A stretch of 64,000 nucleotides of DNA, taken from an uncultured Jannaschia sp. (GTDB taxonomy: Bacteria > Pseudomonadota > Alphaproteobacteria > Rhodobacterales > Rhodobacteraceae). Below are positions 44,198 through 52,522 of the stretch, piece by piece. The position numbers and the translations under genes are program-made. The notes beneath the pieces are model-generated. The model was not told the origin of the DNA. It was given only the letters and a program-made list of their open reading frames with translations, and searched no databases. Within the stretch, counting starts at the first letter, position 1. Each line of letters begins with the position of its first letter. The stretch is from positions 859,001 through 923,000 of the forward strand of contig NZ_CANNEZ010000001.1 of the NCBI RefSeq assembly GCF_947503795.1. Direction: 5' to 3'.

Positions 44198-44417
44198 AAT
44201 GCAATAAAAATACATTTATTTCATATGGTTAGAAGATTTTCTGGGGTCTTTATCCCCCAGTGAATCCCCCAGCCTTTGGATCGCTTGGCACGTTTCAGTA
44301 TGTCAGCGAGGCCACTACTACTTCGGTTGGTACAACGGGTTTAGCCTACGTCTCAAAATCCGCTTTTCGCTTGCAGGGCAGTCCAATGAATCGTGGAGGG
44401 CGACAACCCTTACGATT

Positions 44418-44437
44418 TTGGTCACATATGTGACCAA
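44418..44437. promoter_or_regulatory. Perfect 20-bp palindrome in a gene-free stretch
   Basis: TTGGTCACATATGTGACCAA is a perfect dyad, and a half-site AAGGTCATTG follows 4 bp later. It lies in the 454-bp gene-free region between the element junction and the first efflux gene. It looks like a dimeric regulator site; no matching regulator is adjacent. Confidence 0.55.
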
Positions 44438-44651
44438 TCAAGGTCATTGATTTCGCTGCATAAATGGGAACGGCTCGGCTATGTTTGTGGCTTAGACGCC
44501 ACTAAAGCGGTGGTCAAAAACCTGCCAAAACTGCAAAGGTTTTGCCGGTTTTTTTTGTCTAAGTGATCGGTTTTGCGTGGGGCAGAGCGGACCAGCACAA
44601 AGGACCGTTTTCGCCCGTACAGTTCTGGCAAGGGGTTTCTGTCCGCCCGTC

Positions 44652-45500
44652 CTATGTTTCGGCCAAATCGCTCCGCGCATCGCGGATGATCATCCAAGAA
44701 GAATGCAGGAACAGCCCTGCGATGGCGAAGGCAACGATGAGGTCGGGCCAAGCGCTGCCAAGCCACGCGACCAGTCCGGCTGCGATCACCACGGCGAGGT
44801 TGCCGATGGCGTCGTTGCGCGAAAAGAGCCAGACCGCCCGCATGTTCGCGTCCCCCTTGCGGTGTTTCAGGAGCGGCAGGACCGCGAGGATGTTCACGAT
44901 CAGCGCACCTACGGCGAACGCTCCCATCAACCCGGCTTCGGGCGTCGTCTGATTGAGAACGCGCCAAAGCGTGCTGCCGACGACACCGAGGCCCAGAAGC
45001 CCCAAAAACACTCCTTGGATAATCGCTGATCGCGCCCGCCATGTCAGGCTCCAGCCGATGGCGAGCAGACCCAGAAACGTGATTGCGCCGTCGCCCAGAA
45101 AATCGAGCGCGTCCGCCTTCAAAGCCTGCGACCCTGACAGGAACCCGCCGAACATCTCGACCACGCCGTAGCCGAGATTGAGCAGGACCACGATCCAGAG
45201 GGCGCGGCGATAGCTCGGGTCCTTGTAGGCCGGATCGGAGGATGTATCACCGTCCTCGATCTTCTCGAAGCCGTAGCCGGTCGCGTCGAGGGCCGGACGC
45301 ACTTTCGGCAAGTCACCCTCAGCGATCCGCAATGTCATGACGTGGGTCGCGGCAGACACCTTCACATCGCCTACGGCCACGCCCGCAGACCGTGCCGCGC
45401 GCTCGATCTCGGCGGCGTCCTTGGCGCAGTCCATGCCCTGCACCCGCATCCGGATCGGTGAGGATGCCGTAGGCAACGTGCTGTTCTCGGCTTGGCTCAT
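44652..45500 (-). CDS. Cation transporter with N-terminal HMA-like domain
   Basis: A 282-residue protein. Residues 15-80 resemble a heavy-metal-associated domain, but the metal loop is GMDCAKD with only C25 (second Cys replaced by K27). Residues 95-282 are a six-span CDF/AitP-like transporter with GSQALKADALDFLGDG and FSRNDAIGNLAVV, two Asp/His-type metal sites. It should export Zn, Cd or a similar ion. Divergent from its ArsR-type regulator, 63 bp apart. Confidence 0.85.
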   Translation of the reverse strand: MSQAENSTLPTASSPIRMRVQGMDCAKDAAEIERAARSAGVAVGDVKVSAATHVMTLRIAEGDLPKVRPALDATGYGFEKIEDGDTSSDPAYKDPSYRRALWIVVLLNLGYGVVEMFGGFLSGSQALKADALDFLGDGAITFLGLLAIGWSLTWRARSAIIQGVFLGLLGLGVVGSTLWRVLNQTTPEAGLMGAFAVGALIVNILAVLPLLKHRKGDANMRAVWLFSRNDAIGNLAVVIAAGLVAWLGSAWPDLIVAFAIAGLFLHSSWMIIRDARSDLAET

Positions 45501-45546
45501 GTGCGATCCTCTTCAAGGTGGCGGGCGAAAGGGTTCGCCGCTAACG

Positions 45547-45564
45547 TATCAGTGGATAATGATA
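45547..45564. promoter_or_regulatory. Possible ArsR operator
   Basis: TATCA (45547-45551) and TGATA (45560-45564) form an inverted repeat with an 8-bp centre in the gap between the two divergent genes, touching the ArsR start codon. It is a fair candidate for the metal-responsive repressor site. Confidence 0.4.
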
Positions 45565-45914
45565 TGATGACGAACGACGCGCAAGGCGATCTTTTGGCAG
45601 CCGACGCTCTGGAACTGCGGGCAAAGCTCTTCCGGGGCTTCGGCGATCCCAGCCGTTTGGCAATCCTCGATGCGCTGGTGTCGGGCGAACGCAGCGTGCA
45701 GGAAATTGTCGGCGATACGGGGTTGGGTCAGCCCAATGTATCGAACCATCTGCGCTGCCTGCTCGACTGCGGATTGGTCAGCCGCCGCAGCGAGGGCCGG
45801 TTCGTCCGGTATCGTTTGGCGGGCAGGCAGGTCGCCAATCTGATCCGCGATGCGGACCGGCTCCTCGCCGCGACGGGGACCGGGATCGACGACTGCGAGA
45901 GCTACACAGAGTAG
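45564..45914 (+). CDS. ArsR/SmtB-family metal-responsive repressor
   Basis: A 116-residue winged-helix protein from ATG 45564 (the open frame extends upstream). FRGFGDPSRLAILDALVSGERSVQEIV leads to the recognition helix GLGQPNVSNHLRCLLDCGLVSRR, which has a cysteine (HLRCLLDC) as in the CmtR type of Cd/Pb sensor. A C-terminal DDCESYTE adds another. It most likely controls the divergent efflux gene. Confidence 0.87.
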   Translation: MMTNDAQGDLLAADALELRAKLFRGFGDPSRLAILDALVSGERSVQEIVGDTGLGQPNVSNHLRCLLDCGLVSRRSEGRFVRYRLAGRQVANLIRDADRLLAATGTGIDDCESYTE

Positions 45915-45918
45915 ACGG

Positions 45919-46854
45919 TCATCCGTGCCGCTCCTCGCCATGGCCGCGCCCGCCGAACTCAGCCGGGTCGTCGCAGGCGTGGCGCGCGCACTCCAGCTCA
46001 AGCGTCGTATGCTCGATGTCGAACCGGTCAGATAGTGCGGCCTTGATCCGCTCCTTCACGGCGTCTGCTTCGGACCAACGACCCTCGGTTATGACGATAT
46101 GCGCGTCCAGCGCCGCACGGTGTTCGTCCATCTGCCAGAAATGCGCGTGGTGGATGCCCGTCACGCCGTCGATTCCGCGCACGGTCTCCAGCACCGCTTC
46201 CGTCTCGATATCAGGTGGTGAGCCGAGCATCAGGATACGTATCACCGGGCCGATTTCCTGGAACGATTGCCAGAGAATGTAGCCCGCGATCATCACCGTC
46301 ACGAGCGGGTCGATCAGCCGCCAGTCGTAGAGAAGGATCAATGTGCCAGCGACAATTACTGCGACAGAGCCGAGCGCATCGGCAACGTTGTGCAGGAACG
46401 CCGCGCGAATGTTCACACTGGATTTGGACATGGCGTAGGTCAGCGCCGCCGTCACGGCGTCCACGATCAGCGCGATTCCAGCGATGATGACGATCAGCCA
46501 GCCCTCGACGGGCTGCGGATCGGCAAAGCGCATTGCGGCCTCGTAAAGCAGATAGAGGCCGATCACGATCAGCGTGGTGTAGTTGATGAGCGCGGCGACG
46601 ACCTCGACCCGGCCATAGCCGAACGTCATATCCGCGTCCCTTGGCCGTCGCGCGATCTTGCGAGCGCCGAAAGCGATGATGAGCGAGATCGCGTCGGAAA
46701 AGTTGTGCAGCGCGTCGGCGATCAGGGCGAGCGAGCCGGAAACGATGCCACCGACGATCTGCGCGACCGTCAGGCCCATATTGACCGCGATGGCGGCGAA
46801 GACGCGGCGGTCGCCTGCCTCGGGATCGACGTGATGATGATGGCCATGACCCAT
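45919..46854 (-). CDS. CzcD-type cation diffusion facilitator
   Basis: A 311-residue six-span exporter of Zn2+/Cd2+/Co2+. A His-rich start (MGHGHHHH), the metal-site HNFSDAISL and HNVADALGS pairs and a cytosolic C-terminal domain (HHAHFWQMDEHRAALDAHIVI) are typical; the C-terminal His-rich tail is GGRGHGEERHG. It is transcribed from a MerR-type promoter. An AAGGAG ribosome site precedes ATG 46854. Confidence 0.92.
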   Translation of the reverse strand: MGHGHHHHVDPEAGDRRVFAAIAVNMGLTVAQIVGGIVSGSLALIADALHNFSDAISLIIAFGARKIARRPRDADMTFGYGRVEVVAALINYTTLIVIGLYLLYEAAMRFADPQPVEGWLIVIIAGIALIVDAVTAALTYAMSKSSVNIRAAFLHNVADALGSVAVIVAGTLILLYDWRLIDPLVTVMIAGYILWQSFQEIGPVIRILMLGSPPDIETEAVLETVRGIDGVTGIHHAHFWQMDEHRAALDAHIVITEGRWSEADAVKERIKAALSDRFDIEHTTLELECARHACDDPAEFGGRGHGEERHG

Positions 46855-46886
46855 GACGGCTCCTTTCGATTCGTATCGTTTTCAGT

Positions 46887-46917
46887 TAGATACGATCTAC
46901 AGCGACTGTAGGTTCAA
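46887..46917 (-). promoter_or_regulatory. MerR-type promoter of the czcD-like gene
   Basis: On the minus strand, -35 TTGAAC (46912-46917) and -10 TATCTA (46887-46892) are separated by 19 bp, the overlong spacer used by MerR activators. The spacer contains the dyad CTACAG-CGA-CTGTAG (46897-46911). It lies between the transporter and the divergent MerR gene. Confidence 0.8.
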
Positions 46918-46923
46918 GGGGCA

Positions 46924-47352
46924 ATGATGAAAGAATACTCCATCGGGCAGATGTCGCGCCGGACCGGCGTGAAGGTGACGACGATCCGCTACTATGAAAG
47001 CCGAGGCCTGATCCTGTCTCCGGCTCGCACGACAGGCGGGCAACGGCGCTACGATGAAGCCGCCCTCGAACGCCTCGCCTTCTTGCGCCATGCGCGGGAA
47101 CTGGGCTTCGGTCTTGATGACATCGCCGATCTGATGGCATTGGCTGAAGCCCCGTTAAAGGACTGCGCACCCGCCCACGAGATCGCACGCAAGCAGCTCG
47201 CGGCCGTGGATCGGCGTATGAAAATTCTCGCGCAGCTTCGGGAGGAACTGGCGCGGATGGCGAACGCGGACGATCCGGGCCATGCCGGAAAGTGTCGCGT
47301 CATCGAGGTTCTTGGTGATCATCGGCTCTGTATCGGTGCGCATGAAGCGTAG
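46924..47352 (+). CDS. MerR-family metal-responsive activator (ZntR-like)
   Basis: A 142-residue regulator: SIGQMSRRTGVKVTTIRYYESRGLI is the DNA-binding part, followed by a dimerisation helix at ~85-115. The metal-site cysteines C81, C124 and C136, plus nearby histidines, match the Zn/Cd-type layout more than the copper (CueR) type. It should bind the dyad at 46897-46911 and turn on the czcD-like gene. Confidence 0.88.
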   Translation: MMKEYSIGQMSRRTGVKVTTIRYYESRGLILSPARTTGGQRRYDEAALERLAFLRHARELGFGLDDIADLMALAEAPLKDCAPAHEIARKQLAAVDRRMKILAQLREELARMANADDPGHAGKCRVIEVLGDHRLCIGAHEA

Positions 47353-47446
47353 AGAAGAATAGCGGGTGAGGCTGGCCGTCGAAAATACGCACGCGCATTA
47401 TGCCAGCGACAGAACGTATAGCAGCTTGCAGCTTGCAAATATCCGC

Positions 47447-47463
47447 ATACCCCATGTAGGTAT
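47447..47463. promoter_or_regulatory. CsoR-type operator, site A
   Basis: ATACC-N7-GGTAT, the same 5-7-5 pattern as site B at 49209-49225, placed just before the 47469 gene. A CsoR gene lies in the same cluster. The close distance to ATG 47469 suggests that gene may start at a later codon (for example 47499). Confidence 0.55.
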
Positions 47464-47468
47464 ATAGC

Positions 47469-47783
47469 ATGGGTTTGATCCGACTTCTTCTTGTTGTCAT
47501 GGTCGCGCTGTCCGCTTCGATCTCCGGGGCGATGGACGCGGGCCATGCGGCTGTGGTGGAACATAGCCACGCGGCGACGGATGAAGCGGCCGACGATCAG
47601 CCGGTCTGCTGTTCGGAAAGCTCTGAGCGCTCCCAGCCCTGCCATGCGCTTCCCGCGCTGCTTCCTGGTGTAGGCCACCATGACGACGCCCCGGCGACCT
47701 GCGAGGATGTCTACGTCTCCGCAAGTCTGCCGCTGACGGGCATAAAGCCTTCCGGCCCTCTCGACCCGCCCCGCGCAGCGTGA
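47469..47783 (+). CDS. Small secreted Cys/His-rich protein
   Basis: A 104-residue protein with an N-terminal signal peptide (about residues 1-27). The mature part carries CCSESSERSQPC and GHHDDAPATCED, suggestive of metal binding. I do not recognise the family. It leads the copper-type gene run; ATG 47499 is an alternative start. Confidence 0.62.
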   Translation: MGLIRLLLVVMVALSASISGAMDAGHAAVVEHSHAATDEAADDQPVCCSESSERSQPCHALPALLPGVGHHDDAPATCEDVYVSASLPLTGIKPSGPLDPPRAA

Positions 47784-47874
47784 TGCCTGCCGCGTCCCCT
47801 GTGTCGCGGTCCTTTCGTTGTAATCACATCAGAACGGGCTCTGCCCGTGCGTATTTCTGTCGAGAGGAAAAGAC

Positions 47875-48369
47875 ATGAAACCGATCAAGACAATACTCAC
47901 TCTCACCCCCGCTGCTGCGCTGTCGCTTGGCCTCGCCTCTTTCGGCTCTGTCGGGATGGCCCATGCCGACAACCATTCCGGCATGAGCGATCACGGCACG
48001 ATGCACGTGACCAAAAGCCCGACCTGCGGCTGTTGTGGTGCCTGGGTCGCCCTGGCTCGGGAGGAAGGCTACGAAATCGAGGTCACGGACACTCGCGATG
48101 TCACCAGCGTAAAGCTGCACAACGATGTGCCCGGCACGATGTGGTCCTGTCATACCGCGATGATCGACGGCTATGTGGTCGAAGGTCATGTGCCGTTCGC
48201 GGCACTTGCGAAACTGCTCGAAGAACGCCCCGAAATTGACGGGATCGCGGTCCCCGGAATGCCCGGTGGCTCCCCCGGCATGGGGGATGATCCGACCGCG
48301 CGGTATGACGTGCTGGCCTTTGGTGGCGACGCCGGTGAGGGCGAGGTCTTCTACCAGGCCGGTCTGTGA
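47875..48369 (+). CDS. DUF411 periplasmic metal-binding protein
   Basis: A 164-residue exported protein (signal peptide to about residue 31). DUF411 signatures are KSPTCGCCGAWV, with C51, C53 and C54, and MWSCHTAMIDGYVVEGHVP. The family is found beside copper-resistance genes and is thought to bind copper. Its stop overlaps the cytochrome start (GTGA). Confidence 0.88.
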   Translation: MKPIKTILTLTPAAALSLGLASFGSVGMAHADNHSGMSDHGTMHVTKSPTCGCCGAWVALAREEGYEIEVTDTRDVTSVKLHNDVPGTMWSCHTAMIDGYVVEGHVPFAALAKLLEERPEIDGIAVPGMPGGSPGMGDDPTARYDVLAFGGDAGEGEVFYQAGL

Positions 48370-48830
48370 ACCGGACTGTCGCGCTCGGTCTGGGGGCAGT
48401 GGTTCTTGCGGGAGCCGCTGCCCTCGCCTTTGGGTGGGGAACATCGGCACCGGCCCAGACCGTGCTGATGCCTTCCGACCCGGACGTGGTGGCCCTTGGT
48501 CAAACGGTCTACTCCGAGAATTGCGCCTCCTGCCACGGTGCAAACCTTGAGGGTCAGCCAAACTGGCGCTCACCCGGTGCGGACGGACGGCTTCCCGCAC
48601 CGCCTCACGATGAAACCGGGCATACGTGGCACCATGACGGCGATACGCTGTTCCGTTTGACCAAATACGGGACCGGCGCACTGATCGGCGATCCCGACTA
48701 TGAATCCAACATGCCCATCTACGAGGGCGTTCTGACGGATGACCAGATCATCGTCGTGCTCAGCTACATCAAATCGACATGGCCGCAGGACATCCGCGAA
48801 CGCCACGATGAAATGGAGAACCGACAGTAA
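48366..48830 (+). CDS. Monohaem c-type cytochrome
   Basis: A 154-residue periplasmic cytochrome from GTG 48366. An N-terminal hydrophobic signal/anchor (about residues 5-24) is followed by haem motif C53-AS-C56-H57, with a probable axial Met in SNMPIYEG. It is coupled to the DUF411 gene, which suggests electron transfer linked to copper handling. Confidence 0.87.
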   Translation: MNRTVALGLGAVVLAGAAALAFGWGTSAPAQTVLMPSDPDVVALGQTVYSENCASCHGANLEGQPNWRSPGADGRLPAPPHDETGHTWHHDGDTLFRLTKYGTGALIGDPDYESNMPIYEGVLTDDQIIVVLSYIKSTWPQDIRERHDEMENRQ

Positions 48831-48889
48831 AGCGAACCCTTTGGCCGTCGCGATGATGCTCTCGACCGGGCGGACGTTCACAAACGACC

Positions 48890-49162
48890 CTACCGCGATG
48901 CCTTTTGCAAAAGTCCGATCAACTCATCGAACTTGGCGCGCTGTTCCTCCGGATCGCCGCTCGCAATCGCGGATTCGACACAGTGTTCGGCGTGGTTCTC
49001 CAAAATCAGCTTTTCGACCCCAAGCACCGCTGACCGGATTGCAGCCGTCTGTGCCAGGATGTCCATACAATAGCGGTCGCTCTCGACCATCTTGGCGACA
49101 CCGCGCACCTGTCCTTCAAGCCGCGACAGGCGGTCCAGCGTCTTTTCCTTGTTGGCCTTCAT
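48890..49162 (-). CDS. csoR: CsoR-family copper-sensing repressor
   Basis: A 90-residue all-helical repressor. The Cu(I) ligand set C32-H57-C61 is intact (YCMDIL and ENHAEHC), distinguishing it from RcnR (Ni/Co) and FrmR (formaldehyde). On Cu(I) binding such proteins leave the DNA. It is divergent from the DUF305 gene and next to operator site B. Confidence 0.86.
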   Translation of the reverse strand: MKANKEKTLDRLSRLEGQVRGVAKMVESDRYCMDILAQTAAIRSAVLGVEKLILENHAEHCVESAIASGDPEEQRAKFDELIGLLQKASR

Positions 49163-49207
49163 CCGGTGGCACTCCTTTTCTGGAACCTTTGGTCGCCATC
49201 CTTGTTA

Positions 49208-49226
49208 TATACCCTATAGGGGTATA
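49208..49226. promoter_or_regulatory. CsoR-type operator, site B
   Basis: TATACCC-TATAG-GGGTATA is a perfect 19-bp dyad with the GC-tract look of CsoR boxes. It lies in the gap between csoR and the DUF305 gene, where it could control both. Confidence 0.75.
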
Positions 49227-49265
49227 CTGAATTGGCAGACAATGGCTTATTGACGAGGTTCTACA

Positions 49266-49796
49266 ATGGTTTCAAGCAAAGCGCATCAGGGTAGCAAGGG
49301 CGGTGGCTACGGCCGGTTCTTTGCCATGATCGGTACCTCGACGGTGGTGATGTATGGCTTGATGTATCTCAACACCTACGCGCTCGATCACGTCTTCTTC
49401 TCGCAGACCCGCATGTGGATGGCGCTCTACATGGGCGGCATGATGGCGATCGTCATGCTCGCCTTCATGCTCGGCATGTATTCCAACCGGAAAGCCAACA
49501 TCGCGATCTTCGCGGGCGCTGCCATCGCCTTTGCCGCCGGTGTCTATCTGGTCCGGTCGCAAGACACGGTGGGCGATATTGCCTGGATGAAGGCGATGAT
49601 CCCGCACCATTCCATCGCGATCCTCACCAGCGAACGGGCGAACATCTCCGATCCGCGCGTGCGCGAGTTGGCCGATGCGATCATCGAGGCTCAGCGCAGC
49701 GAGATCGAGGAAATGAAACTCTACATCGCGGACATCGAAGCCAACGGGGACGCGGCTCCCGGTACGGATCGTGTCGAAGTCAGCCCCCAAAACTGA
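49266..49796 (+). CDS. DUF305 membrane-anchored protein
   Basis: A 176-residue protein with three hydrophobic segments in the first ~95 residues, then a helical DUF305 domain with the hallmark MIPHHSIAILTSERA near residue 113. The His pair and Met-rich spans suit metal binding; the family is linked to copper tolerance (CopM-like). First gene of the operon to the right of operator B. Confidence 0.85.
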   Translation: MVSSKAHQGSKGGGYGRFFAMIGTSTVVMYGLMYLNTYALDHVFFSQTRMWMALYMGGMMAIVMLAFMLGMYSNRKANIAIFAGAAIAFAAGVYLVRSQDTVGDIAWMKAMIPHHSIAILTSERANISDPRVRELADAIIEAQRSEIEEMKLYIADIEANGDAAPGTDRVEVSPQN

Positions 49797-49820
49797 AGAT
49801 CGATTTAAGGAAGCAATGAC

Positions 49821-49952
49821 ATGATGAACGAAGATCAAATGATGGACGGAAGCGGTTGGATGATGGGCGGTATGGGTTTGATTTCCCTGCTCGTGATCGT
49901 CTTTCTGATCGCCGGTATCGTCTATTTCATCCGCAACTCTCGCGGACGCTAA
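49821..49952 (+). CDS. Small Met-rich single-span protein (43 residues)
   Basis: ATG 49821 to TAA 49952 encodes a Met-rich N-terminus (MMNEDQMMDG, WMMGGMG) and one membrane helix. An AAGGAAG ribosome site is upstream. It sits between two copper-cluster genes with gaps of 24 and 14 bp. Short Met-rich membrane peptides of this kind occur in copper clusters. Confidence 0.7.
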   Translation: MMNEDQMMDGSGWMMGGMGLISLLVIVFLIAGIVYFIRNSRGR

Positions 49953-49966
49953 ACGCAAGGAGACTG

Positions 49967-50758
49967 ATGATGCCAAAAGACACCCGCGACGTCGCAGACG
50001 TAACAACCGACCCCGCAACTGCCGCGACCGGGAAAACCGCCGTTCTCTACCGCATGGCCCTGCCGAACCATCTTTGCCCGGCGGGCCAAAAGGCCCGCTG
50101 GCTGCTGAAGTCCAAGGGCTATGAAGTCGATGATCGCCTGTTCCGTGAACGCCCCGAGGTGGATGCGTTCAAGGAAGAATACGACGTTCCCACGACACCG
50201 CAGGTGTGGATCGAAGGTGAGCGCGTCGGCGGATATGACGCTCTTCGGCAAAAGCTCACTGACTACGATCCCGACGCGACGACCTACACGCCGGTAATGT
50301 ATCTTTTCGCGGTCGCCGCCGCGACGGCGCTTGCGCTGTCAATCGGCTTTCTCGGCACGATATCTTGGCAGACGCTCGGCTGGTTCATCTCCGTTTCGAT
50401 GATCCTGCTGGGAATGCAGAAGCTCCGCGACATCGAGGGCTTCACAACGATGTTCCTCAACTACGACCTGCTAGCACGGAGGTGGGTGCCCTATGCGTAT
50501 GTCTATCCGTGGGTCGAGACGGGGGCAGGTATACTGATGACGGGTATGCTGCTGACCCCACTCGCAGCCCCAGCGGCGCTCTTCATCGCCATGGTGGGCG
50601 CGATCAGCGTGTTCAAAGCCGTCTATATCGACAAGCGGGAGTTGAAATGCGCCTGCGTCGGCGGCAACTCGAACGTGCCGCTCGGGTTCGTCAGCCTGAC
50701 TGAAAACCTGATGATGATGGGCATGGCCATCGTCATGCTCTTCCAGATCATATTCTGA
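49967..50758 (+). CDS. Glutaredoxin-like domain fused to MauE/DoxX-type membrane domain
   Basis: A 263-residue protein from ATG 49967 (or 49970), with AAGGAGA upstream. Residues ~20-100 are a glutaredoxin-like fold with a monothiol HLCPAGQKARW site and TTPQVWIEGERVGGYD. The rest has four or five membrane spans with KCACVGGNSNVPLGFVSL near the end, two cysteines that could form a redox pair. It may supply thiol reduction or metal transfer at the membrane in the copper operon. Confidence 0.78.
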   Translation: MMPKDTRDVADVTTDPATAATGKTAVLYRMALPNHLCPAGQKARWLLKSKGYEVDDRLFRERPEVDAFKEEYDVPTTPQVWIEGERVGGYDALRQKLTDYDPDATTYTPVMYLFAVAAATALALSIGFLGTISWQTLGWFISVSMILLGMQKLRDIEGFTTMFLNYDLLARRWVPYAYVYPWVETGAGILMTGMLLTPLAAPAALFIAMVGAISVFKAVYIDKRELKCACVGGNSNVPLGFVSLTENLMMMGMAIVMLFQIIF

Positions 50759-50900
50759 AGCTGATTTGCGCGAAAAATAGAGCTTGGGTTTGGGGCACGA
50801 AGCGCCGACCCTGAAAACGCCCCATCACCGTCATTGAACCACTACGCAAAAGGCTCCCGCCTGCTGACGGGGGCCTCGATCATTTCGGCGGTGCGGGCTG

Positions 50901-51785
50901 CTACTCGGCAGCCATCCTGTCGGCCTGCGCGGTGCGCTCCATGATGTAATCCACGGCCTTCTGCGCCTCTGACGCGGCGCGGAATATCGCGCGGCTGTCT
51001 TCCTTCATCGCCTCAAGCCAACCCTCGACATAGGCCGCACTCTGGTCGAATTCAGGCTCCACCCCGATCTGCGCGCAAAGCATGCAGTTGCCAATCTCTG
51101 CGACCAGCTCCTCGAAGGCGTAGGCCTTGCGGTCATTGAACCGGCCCAAACGGTCCAGCCGCTTTGCTGCGCCTGTCCAATGGATTGTCTCGTGGGCCAA
51201 GGTGCCAAAATATCCAGCCGCCCGATAAAACGTGCCAATCGGCGGCATGTGAATCCGGTCTGTCTTGATGTTGTAATTGGCGCGCGGCTCCTCGGTCACG
51301 TCGATCTGCGCGCCGGTCGCTGTAAAGAACGCCTCCAGCTCAGGGTCTGCCACGGTGCCAAGATCGCGGGGCGGATCGGCCAGGATGTAGAATTCAGCGG
51401 GCAAACCCTCGATCTGGTCGGCGTTGAACACGCGGTAGGCACGGGCATAGGGGATCCGGCGTTCCTCGCCATTCTCGTCTTCCCGCTCGACGGTGCCGTA
51501 TTTCACGACCGTGGCGGATTTCTCGCCCTTACGAACATGACCCCCAAGCTGCTTGGCCTGATTGAACGTCATCCAGCGGGCTGAGCTGTAATCCTTGGCC
51601 ATCGCTGTCGCCCAAAGCATCAGGATGTTGATGCCCCGATAGGCCTCGCCGTTGAAGCGTTCCGGCAAGCTGACAGACACCCCGCCGCCGGTCCACGGCT
51701 TGCGCCAAGGCGGCGTTCCCGCCTTGATCTGCGCGACGATCTGGTTGGTGACATGGGTGTAAACGTCAAACTTCTCTGCGGTCAT
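50901..51785 (-). CDS. ardC: ArdC-family antirestriction protein
   Basis: A 294-residue product from ATG 51785 with GGAGG upstream. An N-terminal ssDNA-binding domain (PPWRKPWTGGGVSVSLP) precedes a zincin-like peptidase domain with HETIHW. ArdC protects incoming DNA from host restriction during conjugation. It is common on alphaproteobacterial plasmids and elements. Confidence 0.9.
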   Translation of the reverse strand: MTAEKFDVYTHVTNQIVAQIKAGTPPWRKPWTGGGVSVSLPERFNGEAYRGINILMLWATAMAKDYSSARWMTFNQAKQLGGHVRKGEKSATVVKYGTVEREDENGEERRIPYARAYRVFNADQIEGLPAEFYILADPPRDLGTVADPELEAFFTATGAQIDVTEEPRANYNIKTDRIHMPPIGTFYRAAGYFGTLAHETIHWTGAAKRLDRLGRFNDRKAYAFEELVAEIGNCMLCAQIGVEPEFDQSAAYVEGWLEAMKEDSRAIFRAASEAQKAVDYIMERTAQADRMAAE

Positions 51786-52522
51786 TTGTGACCCTCCTTG
51801 AGTGACGCGGGCCGGGTCTCTTCCCCTTTCCGCCATGGGCGGGCCTTCCTGTTCTGATCTTTGGAATGCCCATGCATTCCGAAGGGCAGAGCAGGTAAGG
51901 GCAAAGCCCGTCCTGCGGCCTGGCGGGGCCGTGACAACCGGGTGGAGGGCGTGAATTTGGGAGGGAACCGCGCGGCTCGCCCTCGTGGGAGGAACCGGAA
52001 TTCTCGACCGGAACCGACGCCGCAGGCGGCGCTTGCCAGTTTTCTCGGACCTGACAGGATGGCAGGCGGATCAACAGGAAATTGAAACTGTCAGGGGTGG
52101 GGTGAGCGGGCGTTAGCCCGTCGATCCCCAACTCTGTCTATCGCTCAAGGCGATCCCGGCACTAACGCTGGGGTCACAGAATCTCTATGGCTAATTTTTG
52201 CGTGTGTTCTGGAACTGCGTTGTCCGGCCAAAAACTGGGCCTTGCATCACCCCTAGGACCAATGGTGCTGGAGCAGTGCAACTGTCGACATCATAGTTTG
52301 TTGGATGGTCTACAACGAGAGCTGCAAGTGCCCGTCAAGAGCAACCGACGACCGATGCTGTTGCACCCGTGTACCACACGGAGGGTGGAATGCGGTCATT
52401 CGCTGCGAGTGCATTTATCCTTCGGGCGGTGTTAGAAAGCGGACCTACAGACAGTGGTATGGAGCTCCGATCACACTAAGATTGCGTTTTACGAGGCATA
52501 ACTCTGCTAAAAACCACACGGA
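51786..52522. other. Gene-free stretch upstream of ardC
   Basis: About 740 bp between ardC and the next gene. The left half is GC-rich and the right half AT-richer. No frame looks like protein. The ardC promoter should lie at the left end. No oriT-like sequence was recognised here. Confidence 0.4.

Noticed and set aside
44479-45042. Minus-strand frame of 187 codons overlapping the efflux gene end
   Set aside because: Arg/Gly/Ala-rich shadow of the transporter in another frame.
51786-52522. Protein genes in the ardC upstream region
   Set aside because: Open frames here are short, low-complexity and lack ribosome sites.
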